Assembly: GCA_048213135.1 (NCBI GenBank) | Contig: PS015010.1 | Coordinates: 744,001 to 808,000 of the forward strand | Source of the DNA: Reclinomonas americana ATCC 50394 | Taxonomy: Eukaryota > Jakobida > Jakobea > Jakobida | Direction of reading: 5' to 3' | Length of the DNA: 64,000 nucleotides | Shown: positions 1-8,751 of the stretch, one piece after another | Numbering within the stretch: position 1 is the first letter of the stretch | Layout of the letters: every line of letters begins with the position of its first letter | Notes under the pieces: model-generated | What the model was told of the DNA's origin: nothing | What the model saw: only the letters and a program-made list of their open reading frames with translations | The model's database searches: none | Translations under genes and position numbers: made by a program

Positions 1-488
1 ATCTTGTATTTACCTATTGAGGTACAGTTACTGTTGGCCACGTTGGAAAAGATCAACTGATCATTACAGTTGGGCTTGTAAGAACCGCTGCCATGAGATA
101 CCATCGAAGTGAATTCAATGGAATCCTTCTTCAGGTTGTAAACGAAAAAGCGTCTTTTACCCGATGGAATAGACATGTCCACCATAAAGCAATATTCTTC
201 GTTGAAATTATTGGCGATCACGAATTGTTCCGCTTCATTTACTTTTTGTTTCAGACGAAGGGCCGCGGCTTTCAGGCGGGTGTTGATCTGCATGAAAGAT
301 GTATCCCTTTCCACGATGCTGTCCTTGATGAGGCATACATTCGCAGGTTCTCTTGATGACACGGTATTGCCAGCGCTTTCTTTAGCGAGATAATCATTCG
401 GCTGTTGTTGCTGAAAAGGTGCACTGGTGGCAGTAAGGCATGCACCTGTAACGATGAGGGAGAAAATTCCTGCAAGAACCAACTTCAT
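1..488 (-). CDS. L,D-transpeptidase-like (YkuD_2 family) exported protein, 3' end missing
   Basis: Partial gene running off the left edge; about 162 codons are visible from the ATG at 488. The product starts with a hydrophobic signal (MKLVLAGIFSLIVTGAC) that may be an atypical lipobox or a signal peptidase I signal. From about residue 103 it reads VDMSIPSGKRRFFVYNLKK, then a conserved SHGSGSY block near residue 130 and FSNVANSNCTSIGKY at the edge. This series matches the murein L,D-transpeptidase catalytic-domain family typical of Bacteroidota (HG.GSG followed by FSN..gS..SSLG). The catalytic Cys region would lie beyond the window, so activity cannot be judged. Inferred role: periplasmic peptidoglycan modification. 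Family fairly sure, function inferred. Confidence 0.72.
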   Translation of the reverse strand, partial: MKLVLAGIFSLIVTGACLTATSAPFQQQQPNDYLAKESAGNTVSSREPANVCLIKDSIVERDTSFMQINTRLKAAALRLKQKVNEAEQFVIANNFNEEYCFMVDMSIPSGKRRFFVYNLKKDSIEFTSMVSHGSGSYKPNCNDQLIFSNVANSNCTSIGKYK

Positions 489-641
489 AGTTTGACCCGG
501 TTTTTAAGGTTAACGCAGTCAGCATTAAAAAATTGGATTCAGTCAGTTGGCAGCCGCTGGGGCGGAGTTCCTGATGACACTATAAAGATAGAGATTTTGC
601 AGAAATGCAAGGGGCAGCTATCCACATTTAGGAAAGATTAA

Positions 642-692
642 CAAAAAAAGCAGCCTGCCCCGGCGGATGGAGAACCACCAAAGGGCAGGCTG
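642..692 (-). terminator. Rho-independent terminator of the 725-aa gene
   Basis: A perfect 10-bp inverted repeat (CAGCCTGCCC at 651-660 and GGGCAGGCTG at 683-692) is preceded on the plus strand by an A-run at 643-649. Read on the minus strand this is a GC-rich hairpin followed by a T-run, about 20 bp after the stop codon of the minus-strand gene at 713. Confidence 0.85.
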
Positions 693-712
693 AGTAATAT
701 TTGGGGCTGGAC

Positions 713-2890
713 TTACCGGGATACGTAATCGCCTTCTTTCTTCACCGGCGGACCGTATAATTTGGCCACCAGCAGGGCGATATTTTTATAAGGAGGAACA
801 TATTCCTGGAAATAGTCGTAGGCTAACTTATTGTTTTTTAATTGTTTATCCAGCTCCTGCCACATCGTGCTCCAGTCCAGGTCCTTCTGGTTGAGCAGCC
901 TGTCGTTGATGATACGCAGGATGGGGTCATTTACCGCCGCAGAGCCAATCTGCTTGGTGGAAATGGCTTGTGCGGTACTGCTTCTTTCCAGCACATCGAA
1001 AATCTCTTTATAGCCGCCGCAGGACCCCAGGAAGATAAGCCGGGTATCGGGTGTCACCCATTTGATGCTGGACGGCAGGTGATAACTGTGCCCGCGGTGG
1101 ATCAGGATATGAGGTTTTATGCCCTGCTGGCCCAGGTATGCCATCATGGCCTGCTGCGCCTTATCATCCAGGCCGGCATCGTTGCTCAGGGGCAGGTTGG
1201 CGTAAATGGTAATGGGGAACAGTTTTTTCGATTTGATGGTTACCCAGTTCTCATTCTTTTCTATTGTCCACTGCGAAGCGTCGCTGAAGGCCGACATATA
1301 ACTGCTATACGCCGCTTTACCATCATCATCGCCATAAAAAAGTACCACTTCGGTTATGCTGCTGCCATCGCTGTTGCGGAGTTGTTTATGCGGAACGGTA
1401 TAGTATACCTGCAAAGCGGGGGGCAGCCCGGCGGCATTGTTGGCCTGGTTGCTCTTCACCGCCTGGAAAACCTGGGTAAGCAGGCTGTACACTTTTTGTC
1501 CTTCGCGGCTGGGGATGGCTTTGCACCGGTCATAATTACTTTTCAGTTCGGCCGACACCTGCATGGCCAGTGTATTGTCTTTGATCAAGCCCGGAAAGGT
1601 TTCCGCCACATTAATGGTTTCTTCCAGTCCCGCATCCTGTCTTTCCAAACCGGTCATAAAACGTTTGATGATGGCGGTGCCTGTTTCGGGCGACATCTGT
1701 TTCATGAAAGGAGATAAGGTATTGTATCGTGCCGCCAGGGAAATGAACTTGCGGTAACGGTCGTAACTCACCAGGCGGAAGAGGGAGTCGGAAGGTATCT
1801 TTTCAAAATTGCCCATCAGCTTTTTATAAGTGTAGAGATAGCTGCTGGTGTACAGTTCTGTTTCACCACCGATGATGATATAATACAGGTCCTGCGGGCG
1901 CATATCTTCCAGTACAAAGTACCTGGCTTTTTCGCTGCCCTCATTGTGCAGGCTGTTGATCACATCGGTAAAGAATTGTATAGCGTATTTATTCACGTAA
2001 TCGCGGAGTGCTTTGCGGTAAGCAGGATTTTCGCCCCGCTGAGCTGCGGCCTGGCCGGCCATCTGCGCATCCACCATCAGCTTGAAATACTGGCTGGGTA
2101 CGGCGCGGGCCTTGTCCACTTCTTCCAGGCTGATACGGTGTGCGGCAATCTGTTCGGCAAAAGGAAGATAATTGGTCACGTTCTTTTCCGGCGCTATGCG
2201 CAGCAGTGTTTGCACAAGCGGGGAGGAGTGGGTGCGTATGGCCTGCAGTAATTGCTCATCCCTGGTCATGTTCACAAAGGCGATGAATTTTTCCGGCTGC
2301 AGGTTGGCACTGATGAACAACAATGAGTCGCGTAAAGAATAACCGGGATTGGTGCTGAGGAAGTCCATGATCTTCTCTGGCGACTGCTCATATTTTTTGA
2401 GTGTGGCCATATCCTGCAACGATCCTGCTTTGGAATAATCTTTAAATACAGCAGCCATAAAAGCGGCGCGGTTGGGGTCGAGTTTTTTCATCACTTCCCC
2501 GGTAGGCTTCTGTGTGCGGAACAGTTGCCAGAGTTCGAGAAAACTGTTGCGGGTGTCGCGGATGATGATAGGATCGAAACCGGGAGCTTTCATGGCGTCT
2601 TCCATATTGCCGAGGAGGTACTGCTGGGCATTCAGTGCAAGCACTTTTTGACGGGAGTCGAGCTGATCGTCGGCCCTGATCACGGCCTGCAGGCTGTCCA
2701 TTTCATCATTGGCAAAATGGGTGAGGAGTGCTTTGGCTGTCACGTCAAGCGAAGACCGGTTAACGGTTTTACTGAAACTTTTCTGTAAACGGTTTACTTT
2801 GCGCAGGGCTTGCCTGGCATTGTCCTGCGCCTGCAGGGATAGGGTCAGCAACAGGGCAATGGGCAAAATCAAAAACTGGCGTATGGACAT
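713..2890 (-). CDS. Secreted protein with caspase-like (clan CD) C-terminal signature
   Basis: 725 aa with a clear signal peptide (MSIRQFLILPIALLLTLSLQAQ). Residues about 25-480 are helix-rich and show no family I recognise. From about residue 500 the protein changes to alternating strands and helices: VVLFYGDDDGKAAY, then HILIHRGHSYH (His598, His601), then RLIFLGSCGGY (Cys624). A hydrophobic strand ending in His-x-Gly-His and a second ending in Ser-Cys-Gly-Gly is the layout of clan CD peptidases (caspase, gingipain, CHAT). The His to Cys distance of 23-26 residues is shorter than in classic caspases, so peptidase activity is a hypothesis. It lies 84 bp downstream of purC on the same strand and ends at a strong terminator. 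Confidence 0.7.
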   Translation of the reverse strand: MSIRQFLILPIALLLTLSLQAQDNARQALRKVNRLQKSFSKTVNRSSLDVTAKALLTHFANDEMDSLQAVIRADDQLDSRQKVLALNAQQYLLGNMEDAMKAPGFDPIIIRDTRNSFLELWQLFRTQKPTGEVMKKLDPNRAAFMAAVFKDYSKAGSLQDMATLKKYEQSPEKIMDFLSTNPGYSLRDSLLFISANLQPEKFIAFVNMTRDEQLLQAIRTHSSPLVQTLLRIAPEKNVTNYLPFAEQIAAHRISLEEVDKARAVPSQYFKLMVDAQMAGQAAAQRGENPAYRKALRDYVNKYAIQFFTDVINSLHNEGSEKARYFVLEDMRPQDLYYIIIGGETELYTSSYLYTYKKLMGNFEKIPSDSLFRLVSYDRYRKFISLAARYNTLSPFMKQMSPETGTAIIKRFMTGLERQDAGLEETINVAETFPGLIKDNTLAMQVSAELKSNYDRCKAIPSREGQKVYSLLTQVFQAVKSNQANNAAGLPPALQVYYTVPHKQLRNSDGSSITEVVLFYGDDDGKAAYSSYMSAFSDASQWTIEKNENWVTIKSKKLFPITIYANLPLSNDAGLDDKAQQAMMAYLGQQGIKPHILIHRGHSYHLPSSIKWVTPDTRLIFLGSCGGYKEIFDVLERSSTAQAISTKQIGSAAVNDPILRIINDRLLNQKDLDWSTMWQELDKQLKNNKLAYDYFQEYVPPYKNIALLVAKLYGPPVKKEGDYVSR

Positions 2891-2974
2891 GTTATAGGTT
2901 TTCCCTCTTTAGTTCCAAGTTCGTGCCATGCGTTCCGGGACGCATTTTTTCGGGTCCGGCAATAAAAAACGGTG

Positions 2975-3907
2975 TCAGTTGGGAATAATTTTCCCCAAGG
3001 CGTCCGTAATCTTCTTATACGTGTCGTCATCACTCACGGATTCGGGACGGAATTTCTTACCAATCACTTTTTCATACAGTTCAATATAACGAGCCGATAT
3101 AGTCTCTACCCATTCATCACTCATAGCGGGAACGGTTTGGCCTTCCTTGCCCATGAAGTTATTCTCTATCAGCCATTCCCTTACGAATTCTTTGCTTAAC
3201 TGTTTCTGGCGTTCGCCTTTTTGCTGGCGGTCGTCGAAACCGGTGGCGTAAAAGTAGCGGGAAGAATCGGGTGTATGGATCTCGTCCATAAGAATGATCT
3301 CGTCGCCTATCTTACCAAATTCATACTTGGTATCTACCAAAATAAGTCCCTGTTTGGCAGCTATTTCCTTGCCCCGGGCGAACAGTTGTAAGGCATAACG
3401 GCAGAGCTGTTCCCATTCCGCCTGCGTGGCTATACCGCGGCTGATGATCTCGGCAGGGCTAATATCCTCATCATGTCCTTCGGCAGCCTTGGTGCTGGGG
3501 GTGATAATGGGTGAGGGGAAGTAATCATTTTCTTTCATGCCTTCGGGCATGAAGGCACCGCAAAGGGTACGCTCACCCGAAGCGTAAGTACGCCAGGCAT
3601 GACCGGTAAGATTGCCCCTTACCACCATTTCAATCTTAAAAGGTTCGCATCGTTTACCAATGCTCACGTTAGGGGCGGGCACATCAAGCAACCAGTTGGG
3701 ACAGATGTCTCTGGTGGCGTCGAGCATGTAGGCAGCGATCTGGTTGAGAACCTGTCCTTTAAAGGGTATGGGACGAGGCAGAATGACATCAAAAGCGGAG
3801 ATCCGGTCACTCGCCACCATCACTAAAAAATTGTTGTAAATTGAATAAACATCTCTTACTTTGCCCTTATAAAATGAGGTCTGGTGGGGGAATTGAAATA
3901 CTGCCAT
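2975..3907 (-). CDS. purC: Phosphoribosylaminoimidazole-succinocarboxamide synthase (SAICAR synthetase)
   Basis: 310 aa cytoplasmic enzyme of de novo purine synthesis that joins CAIR and aspartate with ATP. Family motifs are intact: KGKVRDVY near residue 14, [13 protein letters not shown] near 32, [10 protein letters not shown] near 97, LVDTKYEFG near 190 and [13 protein letters not shown] near 206. Length fits the long SAICAR synthetase form. The ATG at 3907 is the only start that keeps the N-terminal strand before KGKVRD. Upstream on the minus strand a TTTG ... TACTTTAG pair with a 23-nt gap is a plausible promoter. No other purine gene is nearby. Confidence 0.97.
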   Translation of the reverse strand: MAVFQFPHQTSFYKGKVRDVYSIYNNFLVMVASDRISAFDVILPRPIPFKGQVLNQIAAYMLDATRDICPNWLLDVPAPNVSIGKRCEPFKIEMVVRGNLTGHAWRTYASGERTLCGAFMPEGMKENDYFPSPIITPSTKAAEGHDEDISPAEIISRGIATQAEWEQLCRYALQLFARGKEIAAKQGLILVDTKYEFGKIGDEIILMDEIHTPDSSRYFYATGFDDRQQKGERQKQLSKEFVREWLIENNFMGKEGQTVPAMSDEWVETISARYIELYEKVIGKKFRPESVSDDDTYKKITDALGKIIPN

Positions 3908-3985
3908 AACGCTAAAGTAACATCAACGGCTGTAATTCCCTGCAAATGAGACTTACAAGATTTCAACAACTGGTAATAAAATAAA

Positions 3986-4016
3986 CTTTTCAGGTAGAAT
4001 AAGTATGCTTATTTTG
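3986..4016 (+). promoter_or_regulatory. Possible promoter of the TonB receptor gene
   Basis: TTTTC at 3987-3991 and TTATTTTG at 4009-4016, an imperfect match to the Bacteroidota TTTG / TAnnTTTG promoter with an 18-nt gap, ends 31 bp before the receptor ATG. Confidence 0.35.
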
Positions 4017-4047
4017 CCCCTAATTAACCTAACCAAAATAACGCGAT

Positions 4048-6786
4048 ATGAGAAAAATTGCATGCTATTTTTTACCATTCCTGCTGGCCAACCTGTTAAC
4101 GATTGCGGCCGTTGCACAGAATGTAAATATAAGCGGTAATGTAAGGAACAGCGTCACTAAAGAGAACTCAGGAGCTGTTTCTGTAACTGTAAAGGGGGCG
4201 GAAACCGGCACTTTTACAGATGATAAGGGAAATTTCAAATTATCCGTGAAATCCTTACCCGTAACATTATTAATCTCTTCTGTTGGATATGAACTCCAGG
4301 AAGTAACCGTTTCATCTGCCGGTTTTACCCAGGTGGAATTCAAACCCAGTTCTTCACTGGGACAGGAAGTAGTGGTATCGGCCAGCAGGGTTCCGCAGAA
4401 AATACTGGAATCGCCCGTTTCAGTTGAAAGGGTGAACGCAGCGGCCATCCGCAATGCTCCTTCCGCTAACTTCTACGATGTGGTAACCAGCCTGAAAGGT
4501 GTGGACGTAACCACTTCTTCACTCACTTTTAAAACACCTACCACCCGCGGTTTCAACTCCAGCGGTAATACCCGTTTTAATCAACTGGTAGACGGTATGG
4601 ACAATATGGCCCCCGGCCTCAACTTCTCCGTTGGCGCTATCATTGGCCTCAGCGAACTGGATGTGGACAATATGGAACTGCTGTCAGGTGCTTCTTCAGC
4701 CCTGTACGGTCCCGGTGGTATGAACGGTACCCTGCTTATGACCAGCAAAAACCCTTTCAAATACCAGGGTCTTTCTTTCCTGGTGAAAGAAGGTGTTATG
4801 CATACTGATAAAAGGCAGCGCCCGGCTTCAGCTTACCACAACTGGAACCTGAGGTGGGGTAAGAAAGTGAACGAACGTTTCGCTTTCAAGATCAACGCCG
4901 AACTGATCCAGGCCAAAGACTGGATGGGTTTTGACTACCGCAACTACAACAGGGCCGCTACCGGTGGCAATGTAAAAGCAGGCGACAGGGCAAGCGACCC
5001 AAACTACGATGGTATCAACGTGTATGGTGATGAAACCACTACCGATATCCGTGCTTCTGTACTGAACGCCATCGGCGCAACCGCCGCACCGTTCCTTAAG
5101 AACTTTATCGATACCCTGAATGGCGGCCGTCCCATCAACGTTTCCCGTACCGGTTATACCGAAAAAGAAGTGACCAATCCCAATACTGTAAACTTTAAAC
5201 TGGGCGGCTCACTTCATTATAAACTGACTGAACATACCGAAGCTACCGTGGCTGCTTACTGGGGAACCGGTAACACCATTTATACCGGCAGCGAAAGGTA
5301 TTCACTGAAGGACTTTAAAATGGGCCAGTACAAAGTTGAACTGAATAACCGCTACTGGATGCTGAGGGGTTACACCACGCAGGAAAATGCCGGTGAATCT
5401 TACAACACAACTGTAGCCACCCGCCTGTTCAACGAAAGCTGGAAACCCAGCGGTGGCGCTACAGGCTGGTTCTCTACCTACGCACAAACTTACCTGGGTG
5501 CACGCCTGAACGGTTTGACCGATGCCGCTGCACACGCCGCTGCACGTGCTACTTCCGATGTTGGCCGTCCGCTGGCAACCAGTGCCCAGTTCAAAAAATC
5601 ATACGATTCACTGCGTGTGGTGCCTATCTCCAAAGGTGGCGCCCTGCTGGTGGACAAATCTGACCTGTATGCCCTGGAAGGCAGCTACAACATGAGCCAC
5701 CTTACCGGCAAATGGGTTGACATCCTTGTGGGTGGTAACTACAAACAATATGTACTGAATTCTGAAGGTACCCTGTTCTCTGATTCAACCGGACCGATCA
5801 AGATCGCTGAGTTTGGCGGTTACGTTCAGGCCAGCCGTAAAATCATCGACCGTTTAACACTGACTGTTTCCGGCCGTTACGACAAGAACGAGAACTTCAA
5901 AGGCCGTTTCACACCAAGGGCAACCGCGGTTGTGAAAATTGCTGAGAACAATAACGTACGCCTGTCTTACCAAACAGCTTACCGCTTCCCGTCTAACCAG
6001 CAGCAGTTCATCAACCTGGCTATCGGCAGTAACGTACGCCTGATTGGTGGTGATCCTTCTTTCAGGAGTTACTTCAACTTCGATGGTAACAAGATTTACG
6101 ATTTTGAATCACTGCGCAAAGGCAATATGGTACAGGTTACACCTGTTGACCTGAAACCCGAGTCACTGTCTTCTTTCGAAGCCGGTTACAAAGGTCTGCT
6201 GATGGGTGGCAAGCTGCTGATCGACCTGTATGGTTACTGGGGTCAGTACCAGGACTTCCTGGGAAGGCAGGTTACCGTACAATCGCTGACCGGTGCGCCT
6301 ATCGCCCTGTCTGATACACTGAACGGCTATCGTTATTCTATCCCGGTTAACTCCAATGATAAAGTGAAAACTTACGGTTTCGGTATTGGCTTCGATTACC
6401 GCCTGCCGCTGAACTTCACCATTGGTGCTAACATGGCATCAGATGTGCTGAAAGATGTACCTGATAATTTTGTGGCCTATTTCAATGCACCTAAATATAA
6501 GATCAACGCCAACATTGGTAACAGTGGTTTCGGCCCCGGCAAACGCATCGGTTTTAACGTAGCGTACAGGTGGCAGCAACACCTCTACTACCAGGGAGAC
6601 TTCGCTTCCGGTAACCTGCCCGACATTCACACACTGGATGCACAGGTTAGCCTGAAACTGCCGAAGACCAAATCTATCCTGAAAGTAGGCGCTCAAAACC
6701 TGCTGAACCAATACTACTACAACGCTGTGGGTAACTCACAGGTTGGTGGTCTGTATTATGTAAGCTTTGGTTATAACCTGTATTAA
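4048..6786 (+). CDS. TonB-dependent outer-membrane receptor with N-terminal carboxypeptidase-like regulatory domain
   Basis: 912 aa. A signal peptide (MRKIACYFLPFLLANLLTIAAVAQ) is followed by a beta-sandwich regulatory domain at about 25-105, a plug domain at about 110-240 (VVVSASRVPQKILESPVSVE, TRGFNSSGN, LYGPGGMNGTLLM) and a beta barrel to the end, closing with the aromatic YYVSFGYNLY typical of barrel C-termini. It is shorter than SusC proteins and lacks a SusD partner; the next gene, 45 bp on, is a fasciclin-domain lipoprotein, so the two probably form a transcription unit. The substrate cannot be told from sequence; siderophore, vitamin or glycan uptake are all possible. Confidence 0.93.
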   Translation: MRKIACYFLPFLLANLLTIAAVAQNVNISGNVRNSVTKENSGAVSVTVKGAETGTFTDDKGNFKLSVKSLPVTLLISSVGYELQEVTVSSAGFTQVEFKPSSSLGQEVVVSASRVPQKILESPVSVERVNAAAIRNAPSANFYDVVTSLKGVDVTTSSLTFKTPTTRGFNSSGNTRFNQLVDGMDNMAPGLNFSVGAIIGLSELDVDNMELLSGASSALYGPGGMNGTLLMTSKNPFKYQGLSFLVKEGVMHTDKRQRPASAYHNWNLRWGKKVNERFAFKINAELIQAKDWMGFDYRNYNRAATGGNVKAGDRASDPNYDGINVYGDETTTDIRASVLNAIGATAAPFLKNFIDTLNGGRPINVSRTGYTEKEVTNPNTVNFKLGGSLHYKLTEHTEATVAAYWGTGNTIYTGSERYSLKDFKMGQYKVELNNRYWMLRGYTTQENAGESYNTTVATRLFNESWKPSGGATGWFSTYAQTYLGARLNGLTDAAAHAAARATSDVGRPLATSAQFKKSYDSLRVVPISKGGALLVDKSDLYALEGSYNMSHLTGKWVDILVGGNYKQYVLNSEGTLFSDSTGPIKIAEFGGYVQASRKIIDRLTLTVSGRYDKNENFKGRFTPRATAVVKIAENNNVRLSYQTAYRFPSNQQQFINLAIGSNVRLIGGDPSFRSYFNFDGNKIYDFESLRKGNMVQVTPVDLKPESLSSFEAGYKGLLMGGKLLIDLYGYWGQYQDFLGRQVTVQSLTGAPIALSDTLNGYRYSIPVNSNDKVKTYGFGIGFDYRLPLNFTIGANMASDVLKDVPDNFVAYFNAPKYKINANIGNSGFGPGKRIGFNVAYRWQQHLYYQGDFASGNLPDIHTLDAQVSLKLPKTKSILKVGAQNLLNQYYYNAVGNSQVGGLYYVSFGYNLY

Positions 6787-6831
6787 TCGGCCAGAAACGA
6801 ATCACACTTAACCTTATTAAACATCTTGTAT

Positions 6832-8058
6832 ATGAAATATATCAGTAACAGAGTAAAGACCGGCTTACTGGCAGCAGTATCTGCCATGACGATCTTGTCT
6901 TCCTGTAATAAAGACCTGGAGCAGTTCCCTGCTACCACGCCAACAGATCCTACCGGCCAGGCCCTCGGTGAAAAGCTTGCCGCTACGCCAACAGACAGCC
7001 TGTACTACAGGTTGATCGTAAAAGCGGGTATGACGGCCACACTCAATACCAGGAGCACCTACTATACCATGTTTGTTCCGGATAATGCGGCTATGCGTCC
7101 GTTCCTTACGGCAGCTTCTGGTGGCGCAGTTCCGCTGGGATCTCCTGATGCAGCATACTCTGCCTTCATCACCAATAACTTCCCTGCCACTTCCGCTGCT
7201 GGTGTGGTGAGTTATTATACCTGCCCGCAGGTGATCACTTCTGCCAATATCCCTGCCAGTTTCCCTAACTTTCAATACCCAAGCATACTGAACCCGGCTC
7301 CCGCACTGAGTGCGCTGCTGCGTTTGAGCGTTTTTCCTTCTACAGCAAATGGCGCCTGGTTAAACAACTTCCCGATTACCAGCGTGAACAGCAGTGCGGC
7401 TAATGGTGTGATCCACCACATTGCTGCCGTAAATGCACCGCCAAGCCAGTACCTGTGGGACAGGATCAATACCGATGTAACACCCGGCACAGGCCTTACT
7501 TACCTGAAAGCCGCCATCATTCGTGCCGACAGTGGTACCGGTACTCCCGGAACCCTGCAGAGTGCATTGCTGAACATCGGCGCTAACCTCACCGTATTTG
7601 CACCAACTGACGCTGTAATGCAGGGAACCCTCACAGCCCTCATCACACAGGCGCTTATTGCACAGGGTGTGCCTCCTGCAACTGCCGCTGCACAGGCAGC
7701 AGTACTGGCCAGTACACCTGCTGTATTCAGCAACCCGCTGCTGTATGGCACCCTTACCGCAACTACCGTAAAAGGTATTGTGGTATACCATCTGCTCGGA
7801 ACCCGTGCCTTTACCAATAACTTCTTTACCACCCAGGCCAACGTGCCTACGCTGCTTAACGGCGGCGTACCTGCTCACCCGGGTGTGGGACTGAAAGCAA
7901 CCTTTACTGCCGGTCAGGTATCTGCTGCTACAGTTAAGGGCCTGATGAATGCCTCGGCATCCAACGTGATCCTGAACCCGCTGCCCAATGGTTCCAGCGA
8001 CCAGCTTTACCTGAATGGTGTGCTGCACAAAATTGACCAGATGCTGATTCCTCAATAA
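6832..8058 (+). CDS. Fasciclin (FAS1)-domain lipoprotein
   Basis: 408 aa from the ATG at 6832; an in-frame TTG two codons earlier is a less likely start. The N-terminus has a lipoprotein signal (TILSSC). Two FAS1-type domains follow: the first around residues 45-200 (YYTMFVPDNAAMRPF) and the second around 210-405 (ANLTVFAPTDAVM, ending in LYLNGVLHKIDQMLIPQ). FAS1 modules mediate adhesion or ligand binding at the cell surface. It directly follows the TonB receptor and ends at a strong terminator, so it may be an accessory surface lipoprotein for that receptor. That link is inference from position. Confidence 0.9.
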   Translation: MKYISNRVKTGLLAAVSAMTILSSCNKDLEQFPATTPTDPTGQALGEKLAATPTDSLYYRLIVKAGMTATLNTRSTYYTMFVPDNAAMRPFLTAASGGAVPLGSPDAAYSAFITNNFPATSAAGVVSYYTCPQVITSANIPASFPNFQYPSILNPAPALSALLRLSVFPSTANGAWLNNFPITSVNSSAANGVIHHIAAVNAPPSQYLWDRINTDVTPGTGLTYLKAAIIRADSGTGTPGTLQSALLNIGANLTVFAPTDAVMQGTLTALITQALIAQGVPPATAAAQAAVLASTPAVFSNPLLYGTLTATTVKGIVVYHLLGTRAFTNNFFTTQANVPTLLNGGVPAHPGVGLKATFTAGQVSAATVKGLMNASASNVILNPLPNGSSDQLYLNGVLHKIDQMLIPQ

Positions 8059-8076
8059 GGAGATAGATACTTTTTT

Positions 8077-8113
8077 TGAAGAGCCGTTCTGTAAAGGACG
8101 GCTCTTCTTTTTT
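8077..8113 (+). terminator. Rho-independent terminator after the fasciclin gene
   Basis: Perfect 10-bp stem GAAGAGCCGT (8078-8087) with ACGGCTCTTC (8098-8107) followed by six T residues, about 20 bp after the stop codon. Confidence 0.92.
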
Positions 8114-8155
8114 GGGATGGGGGATGCCGGTACCAGATACGGGATAGCAGGATTG

Positions 8156-8449
8156 GAGCAAACGATAACGGAGTTAGTGCAATCAGCTATGGGGGTAGTG
8201 CATGCGTTCGTGGAATTCGTGCAAATGCTTATGGGGTTAGTGCAGATGCCTATGGGAGTAGTGCAAACTGCTATGGGACTAGTACAATCGTGAATGGAGA
8301 TCGTGCAAACAGTTATGGGACTCGTACAGTCGTTAATGGGATTTGTGCAAATGTCTATGGGAATAGTACAAACACTTATGGGAGTAGTGCAATCCTCAAT
8401 GGGGTTAATTCAATCATTAATGGGAGTTGCGCAAACACCTATGGAACTT
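8156..8449. repeat. Minisatellite: 14 tandem 21-bp units
   Basis: Fourteen consecutive units of exactly 21 bp, of the form GTGCAAACACTTATGGGAGTA, with substitutions but no indels. GTGCAA and ATGGG are the best kept parts; the middle varies most. Because 21 is a multiple of three, each reading frame gives heptad peptides. One frame is open across all units and reads roughly S-A-N-x-Y-G-x but has no start codon before the GTG at 8287. A second reads V-Q-x-x-M-G-x and is broken by a TGA in unit 7 (8291-8293). On the 5' side lies the terminator, on the 3' side the REP-like repeat. I see no promoter or ribosome-binding signal, so it is treated as non-coding or as a decayed coding repeat. Confidence 0.95.
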
Positions 8450-8453
8450 CCGA

Positions 8454-8530
8454 TGCCGCCGCCTGGTCTCCCGACCAGCGGCAAATGGCCATACATCTTC
8501 GCTGGCAGAAATTTGCGGCAGGTACTATAT
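8454..8530 (+). repeat. REP-like hairpin repeat, copy A (extended 77-bp form)
   Basis: Core GCCTGGTCTCCCGACCAGCG at 8461-8480 folds as CTGGTC-TCCC-GACCAG, with outer arms GCCG (8458-8461) and CGGC (8479-8482). A tail of about 50 bp including CATCTTCGCTGGCAGAAATT is shared almost exactly with copy B 209 bp further on. Confidence 0.93.
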
Positions 8531-8570
8531 TTACACCCACCTATGGGACTCCTCTGTGTCCTCCTTACCT

Positions 8571-8642
8571 CCGTGCATCTCTGTGAAAACCCCTCCGCGT
8601 ATCTCTGTGAAAACCCCTCTGCGCATCCCTGTGAAAAAATCT
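8571..8642. repeat. Three tandem 24-bp repeats (CTCTGTGAAAACC type)
   Basis: Units at 8571-8594, 8595-8618 and 8619-8642, each close to CCGTGCATCTCTGTGAAAAC. The same motif occurs inverted at about 10674-10727, so this is a dispersed family. It lies between the two REP-like copies and carries no gene. Confidence 0.85.
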
Positions 8643-8662
8643 TATGAGAGGTTTGCAATCGT

Positions 8663-8739
8663 TGATGCCGCCTGGTCTCCCGACCAGCGGCAAATGGCCG
8701 TACATCTTCGCTGGCAGAAATTTGCCGCCAGGTCTTATA
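8663..8739 (+). repeat. REP-like hairpin repeat, copy B (extended form)
   Basis: Same element as copy A: GCCG (8667-8670), stem CTGGTC (8672-8677), loop TCCC, GACCAG (8682-8687), CGGC (8688-8691). A second hairpin is possible from CGGCAAAT (8688-8695) and ATTTGCCG (8720-8727). It ends only 13 bp before the ATG of the next gene, so it must lie in or next to that gene's promoter or leader. Confidence 0.93.
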
Positions 8740-8751
8740 TTTATCACCGCA

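Noticed and set aside
842-1717. Open frame of 291 codons on the plus strand
   Set aside because: It lies entirely opposite the 725-aa gene, lacks any family feature and has no separate promoter.
8156-8449. CRISPR array
   Set aside because: Units are contiguous with no unique spacers, and no cas gene is near.
8117-8586. Short genes made of the 21-bp units
   Set aside because: One frame is cut by TGA, the other has no start codon before unit 7, and no promoter precedes them; annotated as a repeat.
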